15,341 nt of DNA, taken from contig JAEVYS010000010.1 of assembly GCA_023392635.1 (NCBI GenBank), positions 1-15,341 on the forward strand. Reading direction: 5' to 3'. Positions 1 through 7,506 of this stretch are shown one piece after another. The DNA is from Actinomycetes bacterium. Its GTDB lineage: Bacteria; Actinomycetota; Actinomycetes; Propionibacteriales; Propionibacteriaceae. The notes beneath the pieces were generated by a model. That model was not told where the DNA came from. It did not search any database and saw only the letters and a program-made list of their open reading frames with translations. Position 1 is the first letter of the stretch. Each line of letters opens with the position of its first letter. The translations under genes and the position numbers were made by a program.

Positions 1-2
1 AC

Positions 3-2165
3 TCACTTCTTGGGCCGGATCGCGTCGGCGGTGCCCTGGATGAAAGCCTGGATCTTCACGACATCGGCTTCCGTCAGTTTGCCCGTGAAGTCCGGCATGC
101 CTCTATCGCGGAACGGTCCCTTGAAGACGATGCTCTTGAGGTTGGCGATCTCCTCCGCCGGCACGTAGCCAAGATTGCGGACGTTGCCGCCCTTGTCGAC
201 GCCGGGTACGCCATGGCAGGTGGCGCAGGCGGCGACATAGAGTGCCGTTCCTTCCGGCACGTCCTTGGGATCGTACTTGACGCCCTGGAGGAGGCCTTCG
301 GTCTGGTACTTCACGAACTCCGGTAACGGCGCCTTTCCGTTGAGCGCGAATGTGTAGACCGTTCCGGGGCTTTGCCGCTCGGTCGCCCGCTGCGCCATGC
401 CGTAGACACCGCCCCAGCCGACGGCAATCGAGACGTACTGCACGCCATCGAGCATGTAGGTCGAAGCCGCTGCGACAACGCCTGTGCCGGTCGGTGTTTC
501 CCACAGCGTCTTGCCCGTCTTGGCATCATAGGCGACGAAGCGTCCGTCCGCCGTGCCCTGGAACACCAGGTTTCCGGCCGTGGTCAGCGTGCCGCCATTC
601 CAAGGGGAGGGGTATTCCACCCGCCAGGCTTCCTTCTGCCTGATCGGATCCCACGCGATCAGGCGTCCGAACGGAAGACTCTTGGGCGGCTCTCCGTTGA
701 GCACGAAGCCGACATTCCAACCGGTAGCGCCGCCGAACTTGCCCGGCGTCGCGGCATTCTGCTTGAAGTTCTTTTCCGGAATGAGGTTCAGCGGCACGTT
801 CTGCGCAGGCAGATAGACCAGTCCGGTCTGCGGGTTGTACGACATCGGATGCCAATTGTGGGCGCCGTAGGGGCCGGGGATCGAGTCGTATGCCGCCTCG
901 CCGCGCGCGGCCGGCACCTCGATCGGGCGGCCGTTGGCGTCATAGCCGGTGGCCCAGTTCACATCGACGAAGTTCTTCGCCGAGATGAACTTGCCGTTGG
1001 TGCGGTCGATCACGAAGAAGAAACCGTTCTTGGGCGCGTGCAGGATGACCTTGCGCGGCGCGCCATCGATGCTGATGTCGGCGAGGATCATCGGCTGGGT
1101 CGAGGTATAGTCCCAGTGGTCGCCGGGCGTCTCCTGATAGTGCCAGACGTACTTGCCGGTATCGGCGTTCAGCGCCACGATCGAGGCGAGATAGAGATTG
1201 TCGCCGCCGGCGGGACTACGAACATTCCTGTTCCAGGGCGAGCCGTTGCCGGTGCCGATATAGACGAGATTGAGATCGGGGTCGAAGGTGATGGTGTCCC
1301 ACGGCGTGCCGCCACCGCCGTTGAGCCAGTACTTGCCGGCGGGATCCCACGTCTTGGCCGCCTTCTCCATCGACTCGTCTTCGAATGGCTTGGACGGATC
1401 GCCCGGCACGGTGAACCAGCGCCAGAGCTGATTGCCGCTTTCGGAATCGTACGCGGTGACATAGCCGCGCGCGCCATATTCGGCGCCGCCTTGTCCGATC
1501 ACGACCTTGCCGTTGAAGACGCGCGGCGCGCCGGTGATCGTATAGGAATGCTCGTGGTCGATCAGCGTGTCCTTTTCCCAGACCTTCTTACCGGTCGCCG
1601 CGTCGAGCGCGATCAGGCGGCCGTCATAGGCGGCCACGAACACTTTCCCCTTGTAGAGTGCGACGCCGCGGTTGACGACGTCGCAGCAGCCCTTGTAGCC
1701 GAGTTCGCGGCTGACTTCGGGATCGAATGTCCAGATGCGTTTGCCGCTGCGCGCCTCGATGGCATGCACGACGCTCCACGAGGCCGTCTGATACATCATG
1801 CCGTCGACCACAACCGGCGTCGCCTCGACGCCCCGCGAGGATTCGAGGTTGTAGGTCCAGACCAGGCCGAGGTCTTTGACGTTGCCGCTCGTAATCTGAT
1901 TGAGCTTCGAGAAGCGAGTCTCGGCATAGTCGAGACCGATCGTGGGCCAGTTGGTGGATGTCGCGGTGTTCGCGTTGATGTAGTCGCTGTCGACCTGCGA
2001 GGTGATGGCCTTGATGCTCTCCGGCGTCGGGGTCCTTGCGGGATCCTGCGCAGAGGCGGCGGCAATGGATGCGACGAGGCCAAAGCCTGTGACGAGACCT
2101 GTGACGAGGCTGCGGGTTAGTCGAGCCGACGAATTTCGTACTGAAAGGCGATCCCGCAACGTCAT
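3..2165 (-). CDS. PQQ-dependent quinohaemoprotein alcohol dehydrogenase (methanol/ethanol family), exported
   Basis: Periplasmic oxidation of a primary alcohol or related substrate, with electrons passed from PQQ to the protein's own haem c. I start at 2165 (720 residues) because AGGGAGG at 2171-2177 lies five bases upstream; ATG 2168 is too close. Residues 1 to about 39 form a Sec signal peptide ending ASA before QDP. The eight-bladed quinoprotein domain follows, with the vicinal disulfide pair CC at 160-161 (GCCDVVNRG) and the catalytic Asp in WDYT near 352. A C-terminal cytochrome c domain has CATCH at 647-651 and a likely haem ligand Met near 690. The residue two after the catalytic Asp is Thr, not the Asp of lanthanide-type enzymes, so a calcium enzyme is expected. 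It diverges from a TonB receptor gene. Family is very secure; substrate is unknown. Confidence 0.95.
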   Translation of the reverse strand: MTLRDRLSVRNSSARLTRSLVTGLVTGFGLVASIAAASAQDPARTPTPESIKAITSQVDSDYINANTATSTNWPTIGLDYAETRFSKLNQITSGNVKDLGLVWTYNLESSRGVEATPVVVDGMMYQTASWSVVHAIEARSGKRIWTFDPEVSRELGYKGCCDVVNRGVALYKGKVFVAAYDGRLIALDAATGKKVWEKDTLIDHEHSYTITGAPRVFNGKVVIGQGGAEYGARGYVTAYDSESGNQLWRWFTVPGDPSKPFEDESMEKAAKTWDPAGKYWLNGGGGTPWDTITFDPDLNLVYIGTGNGSPWNRNVRSPAGGDNLYLASIVALNADTGKYVWHYQETPGDHWDYTSTQPMILADISIDGAPRKVILHAPKNGFFFVIDRTNGKFISAKNFVDVNWATGYDANGRPIEVPAARGEAAYDSIPGPYGAHNWHPMSYNPQTGLVYLPAQNVPLNLIPEKNFKQNAATPGKFGGATGWNVGFVLNGEPPKSLPFGRLIAWDPIRQKEAWRVEYPSPWNGGTLTTAGNLVFQGTADGRFVAYDAKTGKTLWETPTGTGVVAAASTYMLDGVQYVSIAVGWGGVYGMAQRATERQSPGTVYTFALNGKAPLPEFVKYQTEGLLQGVKYDPKDVPEGTALYVAACATCHGVPGVDKGGNVRNLGYVPAEEIANLKSIVFKGPFRDRGMPDFTGKLTEADVVKIQAFIQGTADAIRPKK

Positions 2166-2193
2166 CATGTCCTCCCTGTATTTTCGTTTGCCG

Positions 2194-2222
2194 TAAAAGC
2201 ACCCCGCCACGAGGGCGGGGTG
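2194..2222 (-). terminator. Terminator-like hairpin in the dehydrogenase leader
   Basis: Read on the minus strand, a perfect 9-bp stem (arms 2214-2222 and 2200-2208, CACCCCGCC against GGCGGGGTG) with a five-base loop is followed by C and TTTT (2195-2198). It ends about 29 bases before the dehydrogenase start codon. Its shape is that of an intrinsic terminator placed inside a 5' leader, so it may be an attenuator, a barrier to incoming antisense transcription, or only a stable leader stem. The T run is short. Confidence 0.5.
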
Positions 2223-2240
2223 AGTCTACGGATGAATGAC

Positions 2241-2257
2241 TCGCGATCGGATCGCGA
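2241..2257. promoter_or_regulatory. 17-bp perfect palindrome, possible operator
   Basis: Arms TCGCGATC (2241-2248) and GATCGCGA (2250-2257) surround a single central G. It lies on the dehydrogenase side of the divergent region, between the leader hairpin and the CGGGAA cluster. Perfect symmetry and position suggest a dimeric regulator site; the regulator is unknown. GATCG-rich words are common in high-GC genomes, so chance is possible. Confidence 0.35.
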
Positions 2258-2318
2258 TGTCGAGCCAAGGATTGCATGAAGCCCCCTTGCGAAGTTCGGC
2301 AAAAAGTCTCGTTGCGTC

Positions 2319-2400
2319 CGGGAATTGTTCCCGCGGGAGGGGCGGTGGCTCGCGTCTAGGTGGGAGGCCCCGGGAATAATTCCCGATATTGTCGGGAATT
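2319..2400. promoter_or_regulatory. Operator-like array of CGGGAA/TTCCCG inverted repeats
   Basis: Five half-sites occur in 82 bases: CGGGAA at 2319, 2371 and 2393, and TTCCCG ending at 2333 and 2385. Site 1 (2319-2333) has 6-bp arms around three bases. Site 2 (2371-2385) is a perfect palindrome with 7-bp arms CGGGAAT and ATTCCCG around one base. The right half of site 2 also pairs with the fifth half-site, giving 9-bp arms AATTCCCGA (2378-2386) and TCGGGAATT (2392-2400). Forward half-sites are 52 and 22 bases apart, close to five and two helical turns, so a protein array could bind one face. I do not recognise the binding protein. Confidence 0.6.
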
Positions 2401-2517
2401 CGTGCTTCGAAGAGGTCGGACCTTTTACGGCTGGTGCTTTTCGGCTCTTGGCCTGTATCGTTCGCCTAACCGGCGGGGAAACAACAGAGCCGGACGATGC
2501 GGGTGGAGGCGGCAAGT

Positions 2518-4962
2518 ATGGGCGTTCGTAGTCTGGTCATCCTTTCAATTTCTACGGGAATGGTTGTTGGGACCGAGGCTGTTGCCGCTCCAGACGAGCA
2601 GACCAACGTCCAGAACCTGCCACCGGTCGAAGTGACCGCGCCGGCGCCGGCAGCGCGGCGGGCGTCCCCGTCGCGGCCGGTTGCGCGGATCGGCGCGCCG
2701 GCATCCGCCGCCCCGAGGACTCGGCTCTATGTATTCCCGACCTCGCCGGGCATTGGCCGGGGTCTCGATGTCGACAAGGTCCCTTCCGCAATCAACGCCG
2801 TCGATGCGAGCCAGATCAGGCGCACCAACTCGCTGAACGTGACCGATGCGCTGCGCGATAATATTCCCGGCGTCAACATCAGCGAAGTCACCGGCAATCC
2901 CTTCGCGCCTGATGTCGAGTTTCGCGGCTTCGTTGCCTCTCCGGTGGTCGGCACGCCGCAGGGCCTCGCCGTGTACCAGAACGGCGTGCGCATCAACGAA
3001 GCGTTCTCGGACGCCGTGAACTGGGACCTGATCCCTACCGCCGCGATCAGGTCCGTGACGCTGGTGACCAACAATCCCGCCTTCGGCCTCAATGCGCTGG
3101 GCGGTGCGATCAACCTGCAAATGAAGAACGGCTTTACTTATCAGGGCGCGGAACTCGATGTCATGGGCGGTTCGTTCGGCCGCATCCAGGGGTCGGCGCA
3201 GTGGGGCAAGCAGGTCGATCAGAACTACGCCGTCTACGGCGCGCTCGAAGGCCTGCGCGACAACGGCTTCCGCAATTTTTCCCAATCGACCATTCGGCGC
3301 TTCTACGGCGATGTCGGCTACAGGGCGGGTGACAGCGAATTCCACGTCAACACGGGACTCGCCAAGAACAATTTCGGCGCCAGCGCTACCGTGCCGGCGG
3401 AGCTGCTCGACAAATATTGGGGCGCGACTTACACGACACCGCAGACCACTACCAACCGCGTCGGTTATCTGAACCTGACCGGAAAGGTCGACGCGACGCC
3501 GACCTGGACGTTCGAGGGTACCGCCTATGCGCGCCGGTTCGAGCAAAACATCGTCGACGGCAATCCGACCGACGTGGAGGAGTGCGCTGCAGATGCAGGG
3601 TTGCTCTGCTTCGGCGACGACACTTCAGCCGCTTTTGGCGGGGGCGGCGTGCAGCTTGCCAACCCCTTTGCGCCGGGTACGATCCTCGGCGCCATCGACC
3701 GAGGCTCAATCCGTTCGTCCACGTTCGGCGTGTCGGGGCAGGCCACCAACACCGACCAGCTGTTCGGCCACGACAATCGTGTCGTGATCGGCTCAACTTA
3801 CGACGCCGGTATCTCGCGCTACAACGCCAGCTCCGAGATCGGCTCGATGGGAGAGAATTACGTCGTCACCGGCAGCGGTGTTTTCCTGGGGCCGACCCCC
3901 GCGGCAGATCCCGTCGCCGGTCCCGTCTCGCTGCGGACCGTCAATCAGTATAACGGCCTCTACGCGATGGATACGTTCAACGTCACGAACGCGTTCGCGA
4001 TCACGGGCGGCGGCCGCTTCAACGCGGCGCGGATCTCGTTGGAGGATCAGCTCGGGACCGCGCTCAACGGCTATCATACCTTCACCCGCTTCAACCCGAT
4101 CATCGGCGGCACCTACAGGATCACGCCGGAACTGACCGCCTATGCCGGCTATTCCGAGGCCAACCGCGTGCCGACGCCGCTCGAGCTCGGCTGCGCGGAT
4201 CCCACTAGGCCCTGTCTCATCGCAGCCTTCCTGGTTGCGGATCCGCCACTGAAGCAGGTCGTCTCCAAGACCGTGGAGGCGGGCTTCCGCGGTACCAAGG
4301 AGCTGAACATCGGCACGCTCGGCTGGAAAGTCGGTGGTTTCCGTGCGACCAATCACGACGACATCATGGCGGTGCCGGTCGTCGGGCGGACCGGCTTCGG
4401 CTATTTCTCAAATGTCGGCCGGACCCGCCGGCAGGGGCTGGAGGCCGAGGTGAACATCAAGTCGCCCACGCTCCAGTTCCAGGCGAGCTATTCCTTCGTC
4501 GACGCGCGTTTCCTTGATCCGCTCGAGCTCGGCTCGGAAAGCCCGTTTGCCGATGACACCACCGAGACCATCCAGGTGAGGCCCGGCAACCAAATTCCGG
4601 CGGTCCCACGCCACCGCGTCAAGGTCGGTGTCGAGTACGCGGTGACCGATGTCTGGAAGGTCGGCGGCAACGCGTTGTTCGTCTCCAGCCAGCATCTCGT
4701 CGGCGATGAGTCGAACCAGTTCGAGAAGCTGCCGTCCTATACGGTGTTCAATCTCCACACCTCGTATCAGGTCGCGAAGAACGTCCAGCTCTACGGCCGC
4801 GTCGACAACGTTTTCGACAAGCGCTACGTCACCTATGGCCAGTTCTTCGACCGCGATGCCTTGCCCAACTTCACCAATGGCGGCAATGATTTCCTCGACC
4901 CGCGCTCGCTGAGCCCGGCAAGGCCGAGGGCATTTTATGCAGGCATGCGTGTGACGTTCTGA
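2518..4962 (+). CDS. TonB-dependent outer-membrane receptor
   Basis: Energy-coupled uptake of an unidentified ligand across the outer membrane. I chose ATG 2518 (814 residues) over ATG 2497 because GGAGG (2505-2509) sits eight bases upstream and the protein then opens with a clean Sec signal ending AVAA (about 1-24). A TonB-box-like PPVEVTA (35-41) is followed by an Ala/Pro/Arg-rich linker (about 42-70), a plug domain (about 85-205) and a beta barrel to the terminal Phe of RVTF, the usual BAM recognition end. Two close cysteine pairs (356/364 and 559/566) lie in probable extracellular loops. The segment near 546-580 (SEANRVPTPLELGCADP, then DPPLKQVV) is, to my memory, typical of one receptor subfamily. 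Divergent pairing with a PQQ enzyme suggests uptake of its substrate, a metal or PQQ, but this is inference. Confidence 0.93.
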   Translation: MGVRSLVILSISTGMVVGTEAVAAPDEQTNVQNLPPVEVTAPAPAARRASPSRPVARIGAPASAAPRTRLYVFPTSPGIGRGLDVDKVPSAINAVDASQIRRTNSLNVTDALRDNIPGVNISEVTGNPFAPDVEFRGFVASPVVGTPQGLAVYQNGVRINEAFSDAVNWDLIPTAAIRSVTLVTNNPAFGLNALGGAINLQMKNGFTYQGAELDVMGGSFGRIQGSAQWGKQVDQNYAVYGALEGLRDNGFRNFSQSTIRRFYGDVGYRAGDSEFHVNTGLAKNNFGASATVPAELLDKYWGATYTTPQTTTNRVGYLNLTGKVDATPTWTFEGTAYARRFEQNIVDGNPTDVEECAADAGLLCFGDDTSAAFGGGGVQLANPFAPGTILGAIDRGSIRSSTFGVSGQATNTDQLFGHDNRVVIGSTYDAGISRYNASSEIGSMGENYVVTGSGVFLGPTPAADPVAGPVSLRTVNQYNGLYAMDTFNVTNAFAITGGGRFNAARISLEDQLGTALNGYHTFTRFNPIIGGTYRITPELTAYAGYSEANRVPTPLELGCADPTRPCLIAAFLVADPPLKQVVSKTVEAGFRGTKELNIGTLGWKVGGFRATNHDDIMAVPVVGRTGFGYFSNVGRTRRQGLEAEVNIKSPTLQFQASYSFVDARFLDPLELGSESPFADDTTETIQVRPGNQIPAVPRHRVKVGVEYAVTDVWKVGGNALFVSSQHLVGDESNQFEKLPSYTVFNLHTSYQVAKNVQLYGRVDNVFDKRYVTYGQFFDRDALPNFTNGGNDFLDPRSLSPARPRAFYAGMRVTF

Positions 4963-4980
4963 AGTCAGCGAGCGCTGATG

Positions 4981-4996
4981 CCTCTGCCAGCAGAGG
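4981..4996 (+). terminator. Short stable hairpin after the TonB receptor gene
   Basis: CCTCTGC (4981-4987) and GCAGAGG (4990-4996) form a compact stem starting 18 bases after the receptor stop codon. A second small symmetric element (TCAGCG 4965-4970, CGCTGA 4973-4978) precedes it. There is no T run, so it may act as an RNA 3'-end stabiliser or Rho-linked end rather than a classic intrinsic terminator. Confidence 0.35.
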
Positions 4997-5239
4997 AGGA
5001 GGATTCCACGCCGCGTAAGAGGCTTTGGGGTTCTGGCCTGAACGGTTCTGCCTTGGCTGGTCCTGCTCCGAGCATCGGCGAGGTTTCTGAGAGGCACGTT
5101 GAGTGACGATGCGCTGTCGAGCGGCGCGGCGGCACGGCTTCGCGCCCGGTTAACACATCAGAAACCATGACAAATGATCTGAAAACTTTAACGAAACGAC
5201 TTGGCGGCCTGCGCGTCGGTTCGTCGGAGGGCCCGTCCG

Positions 5240-5407
5240 ATGACAGAGCACCAGTTGAGAGAGCAGCAGTTCCGGATCGCGCGCTATAGGCATTTGGAGC
5301 GGGAAGTGACCGATCCGCTCGCGGCGTGTCTGCTTCACAGCATCATCGAGGAGCTCGAAGCCGAGCTGCGGAAAGACGGGCCGGATCGGCTCGGGCCGTG
5401 CGATTAA
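5240..5407 (+). CDS. Small helical hypothetical protein (55 aa)
   Basis: I do not recognise a characterised family. The start at ATG 5240 is supported by GGAGG at 5226-5230, nine bases upstream. The product (MTEHQLREQQFRIARYRHLE onward) is charged and predicted almost entirely helical, with a heptad-like run of Arg, Glu and Leu that could form a helical hairpin or coiled coil (about 4-45). It has no signal peptide or membrane segment. It lies 61 bases before the GrlR-like gene on the same strand and could share its transcript. Small proteins of this pattern occur in Bradyrhizobium as conserved hypotheticals, in my recollection. Confidence 0.6.
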   Translation: MTEHQLREQQFRIARYRHLEREVTDPLAACLLHSIIEELEAELRKDGPDRLGPCD

Positions 5408-5468
5408 CGCTTTCTTAGCGCTGATCATGCGGATTGTCGGCCTGGGAACACCAACGGAGATGGCTCCC

Positions 5469-5876
5469 ATGCTGAAGGACGGCACCTATGCGGCGTGGTA
5501 CAAGACGCCGCTCGACCAGGGTACCGGAATCGTCCACGTCGCAGACGGCCAGATCTGGGGGCGCGACAGCCTGATGACCTATCATGGCTCCTGTCAGGTC
5601 GATGGCGATCGCTTCACCGCGACCGTGTCCACGAAGCGTCATACCGATGGACGAGCCACGGTCTTCGGCGTTGAAGATGAGCTTACGCTGGACATCGAGG
5701 GACGCTGCCCCGGCAAGATCGCGAGCTACACCGCGACGGCACATCAGGTGCCGGGAATGATCCTCCATGGCACGCTCATTCTGACGGAACAGCAGTCGCC
5801 GGCACTTGAACGAACCGAGCAGATGCCTGCGTTCGATCTGGGCAAGCTGCCAAGATTGCCGAGGCGTTCGCGCTGA
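5469..5876 (+). CDS. GrlR-like small regulatory protein (135 aa), tentative
   Basis: The opening MLKDGTYAAWYKTPLDQGTG, the alternating beta pattern through about residue 105 and the GTLIL strand resemble the GrlR family of small lipocalin-like beta proteins; the family is named after an enterobacterial type III secretion repressor. I start at ATG 5469 because CGGAG at 5455-5459 gives nine-base spacing and because homologues, as I recall, begin at MLKDG; ATG 5427 and ATG 5460 are possible but worse. The acidic EDED surface loop of enterobacterial GrlR is not evident; the corresponding loop reads DGDR. The last 30 residues are a Pro/Arg-rich tail. No secretion genes are nearby, so a role in type III secretion should not be assumed. 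Cytoplasmic; function unknown. Confidence 0.7.
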   Translation: MLKDGTYAAWYKTPLDQGTGIVHVADGQIWGRDSLMTYHGSCQVDGDRFTATVSTKRHTDGRATVFGVEDELTLDIEGRCPGKIASYTATAHQVPGMILHGTLILTEQQSPALERTEQMPAFDLGKLPRLPRRSR

Positions 5877-5887
5877 GCGGGGAAGCA

Positions 5888-5921
5888 AGCGCGACAGCTG
5901 CCCGCATCCATATGTCGCGCT
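5888..5921 (+). repeat. 9-bp inverted repeat after the GrlR-like gene
   Basis: AGCGCGACA (5888-5896) and TGTCGCGCT (5913-5921) are perfect inverted arms around 16 bases, 12 bases after the upstream stop codon and about 105 bases before the glycosidase start. No T run follows, so it may be a Rho-type 3' end, a transcript-stabilising stem, or an operator for the glycosidase gene. Confidence 0.4.
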
Positions 5922-6026
5922 AGGGCCCGCCGGATTTAGCACCTGGCTTGCGCCCAAAGCTTGCTTTTCAAACTGCCCTGGACTCGCCATTGTGCGCCCG
6001 CAACAACCCGAAGCGGAGAAGCAGCA

Positions 6027-7490
6027 ATGACGCACATGGTCTCGCGTCGCCGATTTGCGAAGATCGCGGGCCTGTCCGCCGCCGGGATGACTGGTGCGAT
6101 CGACCCGGCCAAAGCCAAGCCGGCCCGGCCCCCGCGCGGGGGAAGCGGCTTTCCGGCGGGTTTCCTCTGGGGGACGGCGACCTCTTCATACCAGGTGGAG
6201 GGCGCGGTCGACGAGGATGGGCGTGGGGCTTCGATCTGGGACAAGTTCGCGCGTATCCCCGGCAAGATCGAGGACGGCACCACCGGCGACCGTGCCAACG
6301 AGCACTATCACCGCTACAAGGAGGATATCGCGCTCATCAAGGAACTCGGCTGCAGGGCTTATCGCTTCTCCGTGGCCTGGCCGCGGCTGTTTCCGGAAGG
6401 CGACGGCAAGCCCAACCCGAAGGGGCTCGATTTCTACAATCGCCTGGTCGACGAGCTCCTGAAGAACGGCATCGAGCCGTGGCTGACGCTCTATCATTGG
6501 GACCTGCCGCAATCGCTCCAGGACCGTTTTGGCGGCTGGCGCTCGACCGATACCTGCAAGATCTTTGGCGACTATGCGGCATACGTCGCCAAGCACCTCA
6601 CGGACCGCGTCAGGAACGTGTTCACGCTGAACGAGAGCGGCCGTTTCGTCTATTTCGGTTACGGCATCGGCATCGACGCACCGGGCCTGAAGTTGCCGCA
6701 AGCCGAGGTCAACCAGATCAGGCATAACAGCGCGCTGGCGCACGGGCTCGCGGTGCAGGCGGTGCGCGCCCATGGTCGCCGCGGCACCAGGGTGGGACCG
6801 GCCGAGAACATCGATGCCTGTCTGCCTGCGATCGATACGCCGGAAAACGTCCGCGCCGCGGAGATTGCGCTGCGCGAGATGAATGCCGGCTATCTCAACG
6901 TCATCATGACGGGCCGCTATACTGACGCCTTCCTGAAATTTGCCGGACCCGACGCGCCGAAATTCACCGATGCGGAGCTCAAGATCATCTCCTCGCCGGC
7001 CGATTTTCTCGGCCTCAACATCTACGCGCCTCAAAACTATGTGGTTGCCTCCGACCAGGGCGCGGGCTTCATGCCGCTGCCGATCCCGAAATCGTTCCCG
7101 CACATGAATTCGGACTGGCTGCGCGTCGGGCCTGAGACGATCTACTGGGTGCCGAAGCTCGCCGCCAAGATATGGAAGACAGATGCGATCTACATCAGCG
7201 AGAACGGCACCTCCGGCGACGACGTGGTCACGCCCGACGGCAAGATCTACGACACCGACCGCATCATGTATTTGCGCAACTATCTCGCCCAGCTTCAGCG
7301 CGCGACCAGCGAAGGCGTGCCGGTGCGCGGCTATTTCCTCTGGAGCCTGATGGACAATTTCGAATGGGTCTACGGGCTGAACAAGCGCTTCGGCCTCTAT
7401 CACGTCAATTTCGATACCCAGGTCCGCACGCCAAAACTCAGCGCCAGCTTCTATCGCAACGTGATCGCGAACAACTCGGCGGGGGCGTGA
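6027..7490 (+). CDS. Family 1 glycoside hydrolase (beta-glucosidase type) with Tat signal
   Basis: Retaining beta-glycosidase, likely acting on beta-glucosides or related plant glycosides in the periplasm. Start 6027 (487 residues) has GGAG at 6015-6018, eight bases upstream. The N-terminus carries a twin-arginine motif SRRRFAK (6-12), a hydrophobic stretch and a possible cleavage site after AKA (28-30), so folded export is expected; most family 1 enzymes are cytoplasmic. Family marks are FLWGTATSSYQVEGA (46-60, glycone Gln56), YHWDLP (His157), acid/base Glu203, nucleophile Glu392 in ISENG, and DNFEW (Glu446, Trp447). The normally invariant TxNEP reads TLNES: the glutamate is kept but Pro becomes Ser, and the Trp often following is Gly. 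It appears to be transcribed alone. Confidence 0.93.
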   Translation: MTHMVSRRRFAKIAGLSAAGMTGAIDPAKAKPARPPRGGSGFPAGFLWGTATSSYQVEGAVDEDGRGASIWDKFARIPGKIEDGTTGDRANEHYHRYKEDIALIKELGCRAYRFSVAWPRLFPEGDGKPNPKGLDFYNRLVDELLKNGIEPWLTLYHWDLPQSLQDRFGGWRSTDTCKIFGDYAAYVAKHLTDRVRNVFTLNESGRFVYFGYGIGIDAPGLKLPQAEVNQIRHNSALAHGLAVQAVRAHGRRGTRVGPAENIDACLPAIDTPENVRAAEIALREMNAGYLNVIMTGRYTDAFLKFAGPDAPKFTDAELKIISSPADFLGLNIYAPQNYVVASDQGAGFMPLPIPKSFPHMNSDWLRVGPETIYWVPKLAAKIWKTDAIYISENGTSGDDVVTPDGKIYDTDRIMYLRNYLAQLQRATSEGVPVRGYFLWSLMDNFEWVYGLNKRFGLYHVNFDTQVRTPKLSASFYRNVIANNSAGA

Positions 7491-7506
7491 ACTTTCCCTC
7501 GTGGAG

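Larger units (their letters stand above)
2166..2517. promoter_or_regulatory. Divergent regulatory region between dehydrogenase and TonB receptor
   Basis: This 352-base gap has no credible gene in either direction. Reading from the dehydrogenase side it holds the ribosome-binding site, a terminator-like hairpin (2194-2222), a 17-bp perfect palindrome (2241-2257) and a cluster of CGGGAA/TTCCCG half-sites (2319-2400). The receptor's ribosome-binding site GGAGG is at 2505-2509. I looked for sigma-54 (GG-N10-GC) and good sigma-70 hexamers on both strands and found no convincing match, so transcription start sites are not assigned. Confidence 0.7.

Noticed and set aside
372..2120. 582-codon open frame on the plus strand opposite the dehydrogenase
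   Set aside because: It is a mirror of a high-GC coding sequence. Its translation is rich in Arg, Gly, Asp and Val without domain structure, while the minus strand encodes an unmistakable quinoprotein.
2223..2517. Sigma-54 promoters for the dehydrogenase or receptor
   Set aside because: The closest candidates have GG-N9-GC or GG-N12-GC spacing instead of the strict N10.
2545..3546. 333-codon minus-strand frame opposite the TonB receptor
   Set aside because: Antisense shadow; no recognisable motif and no plausible ribosome site.
6186..7403. 405-codon minus-strand frame opposite the glycosidase
   Set aside because: Antisense shadow of a secure GH1 gene.
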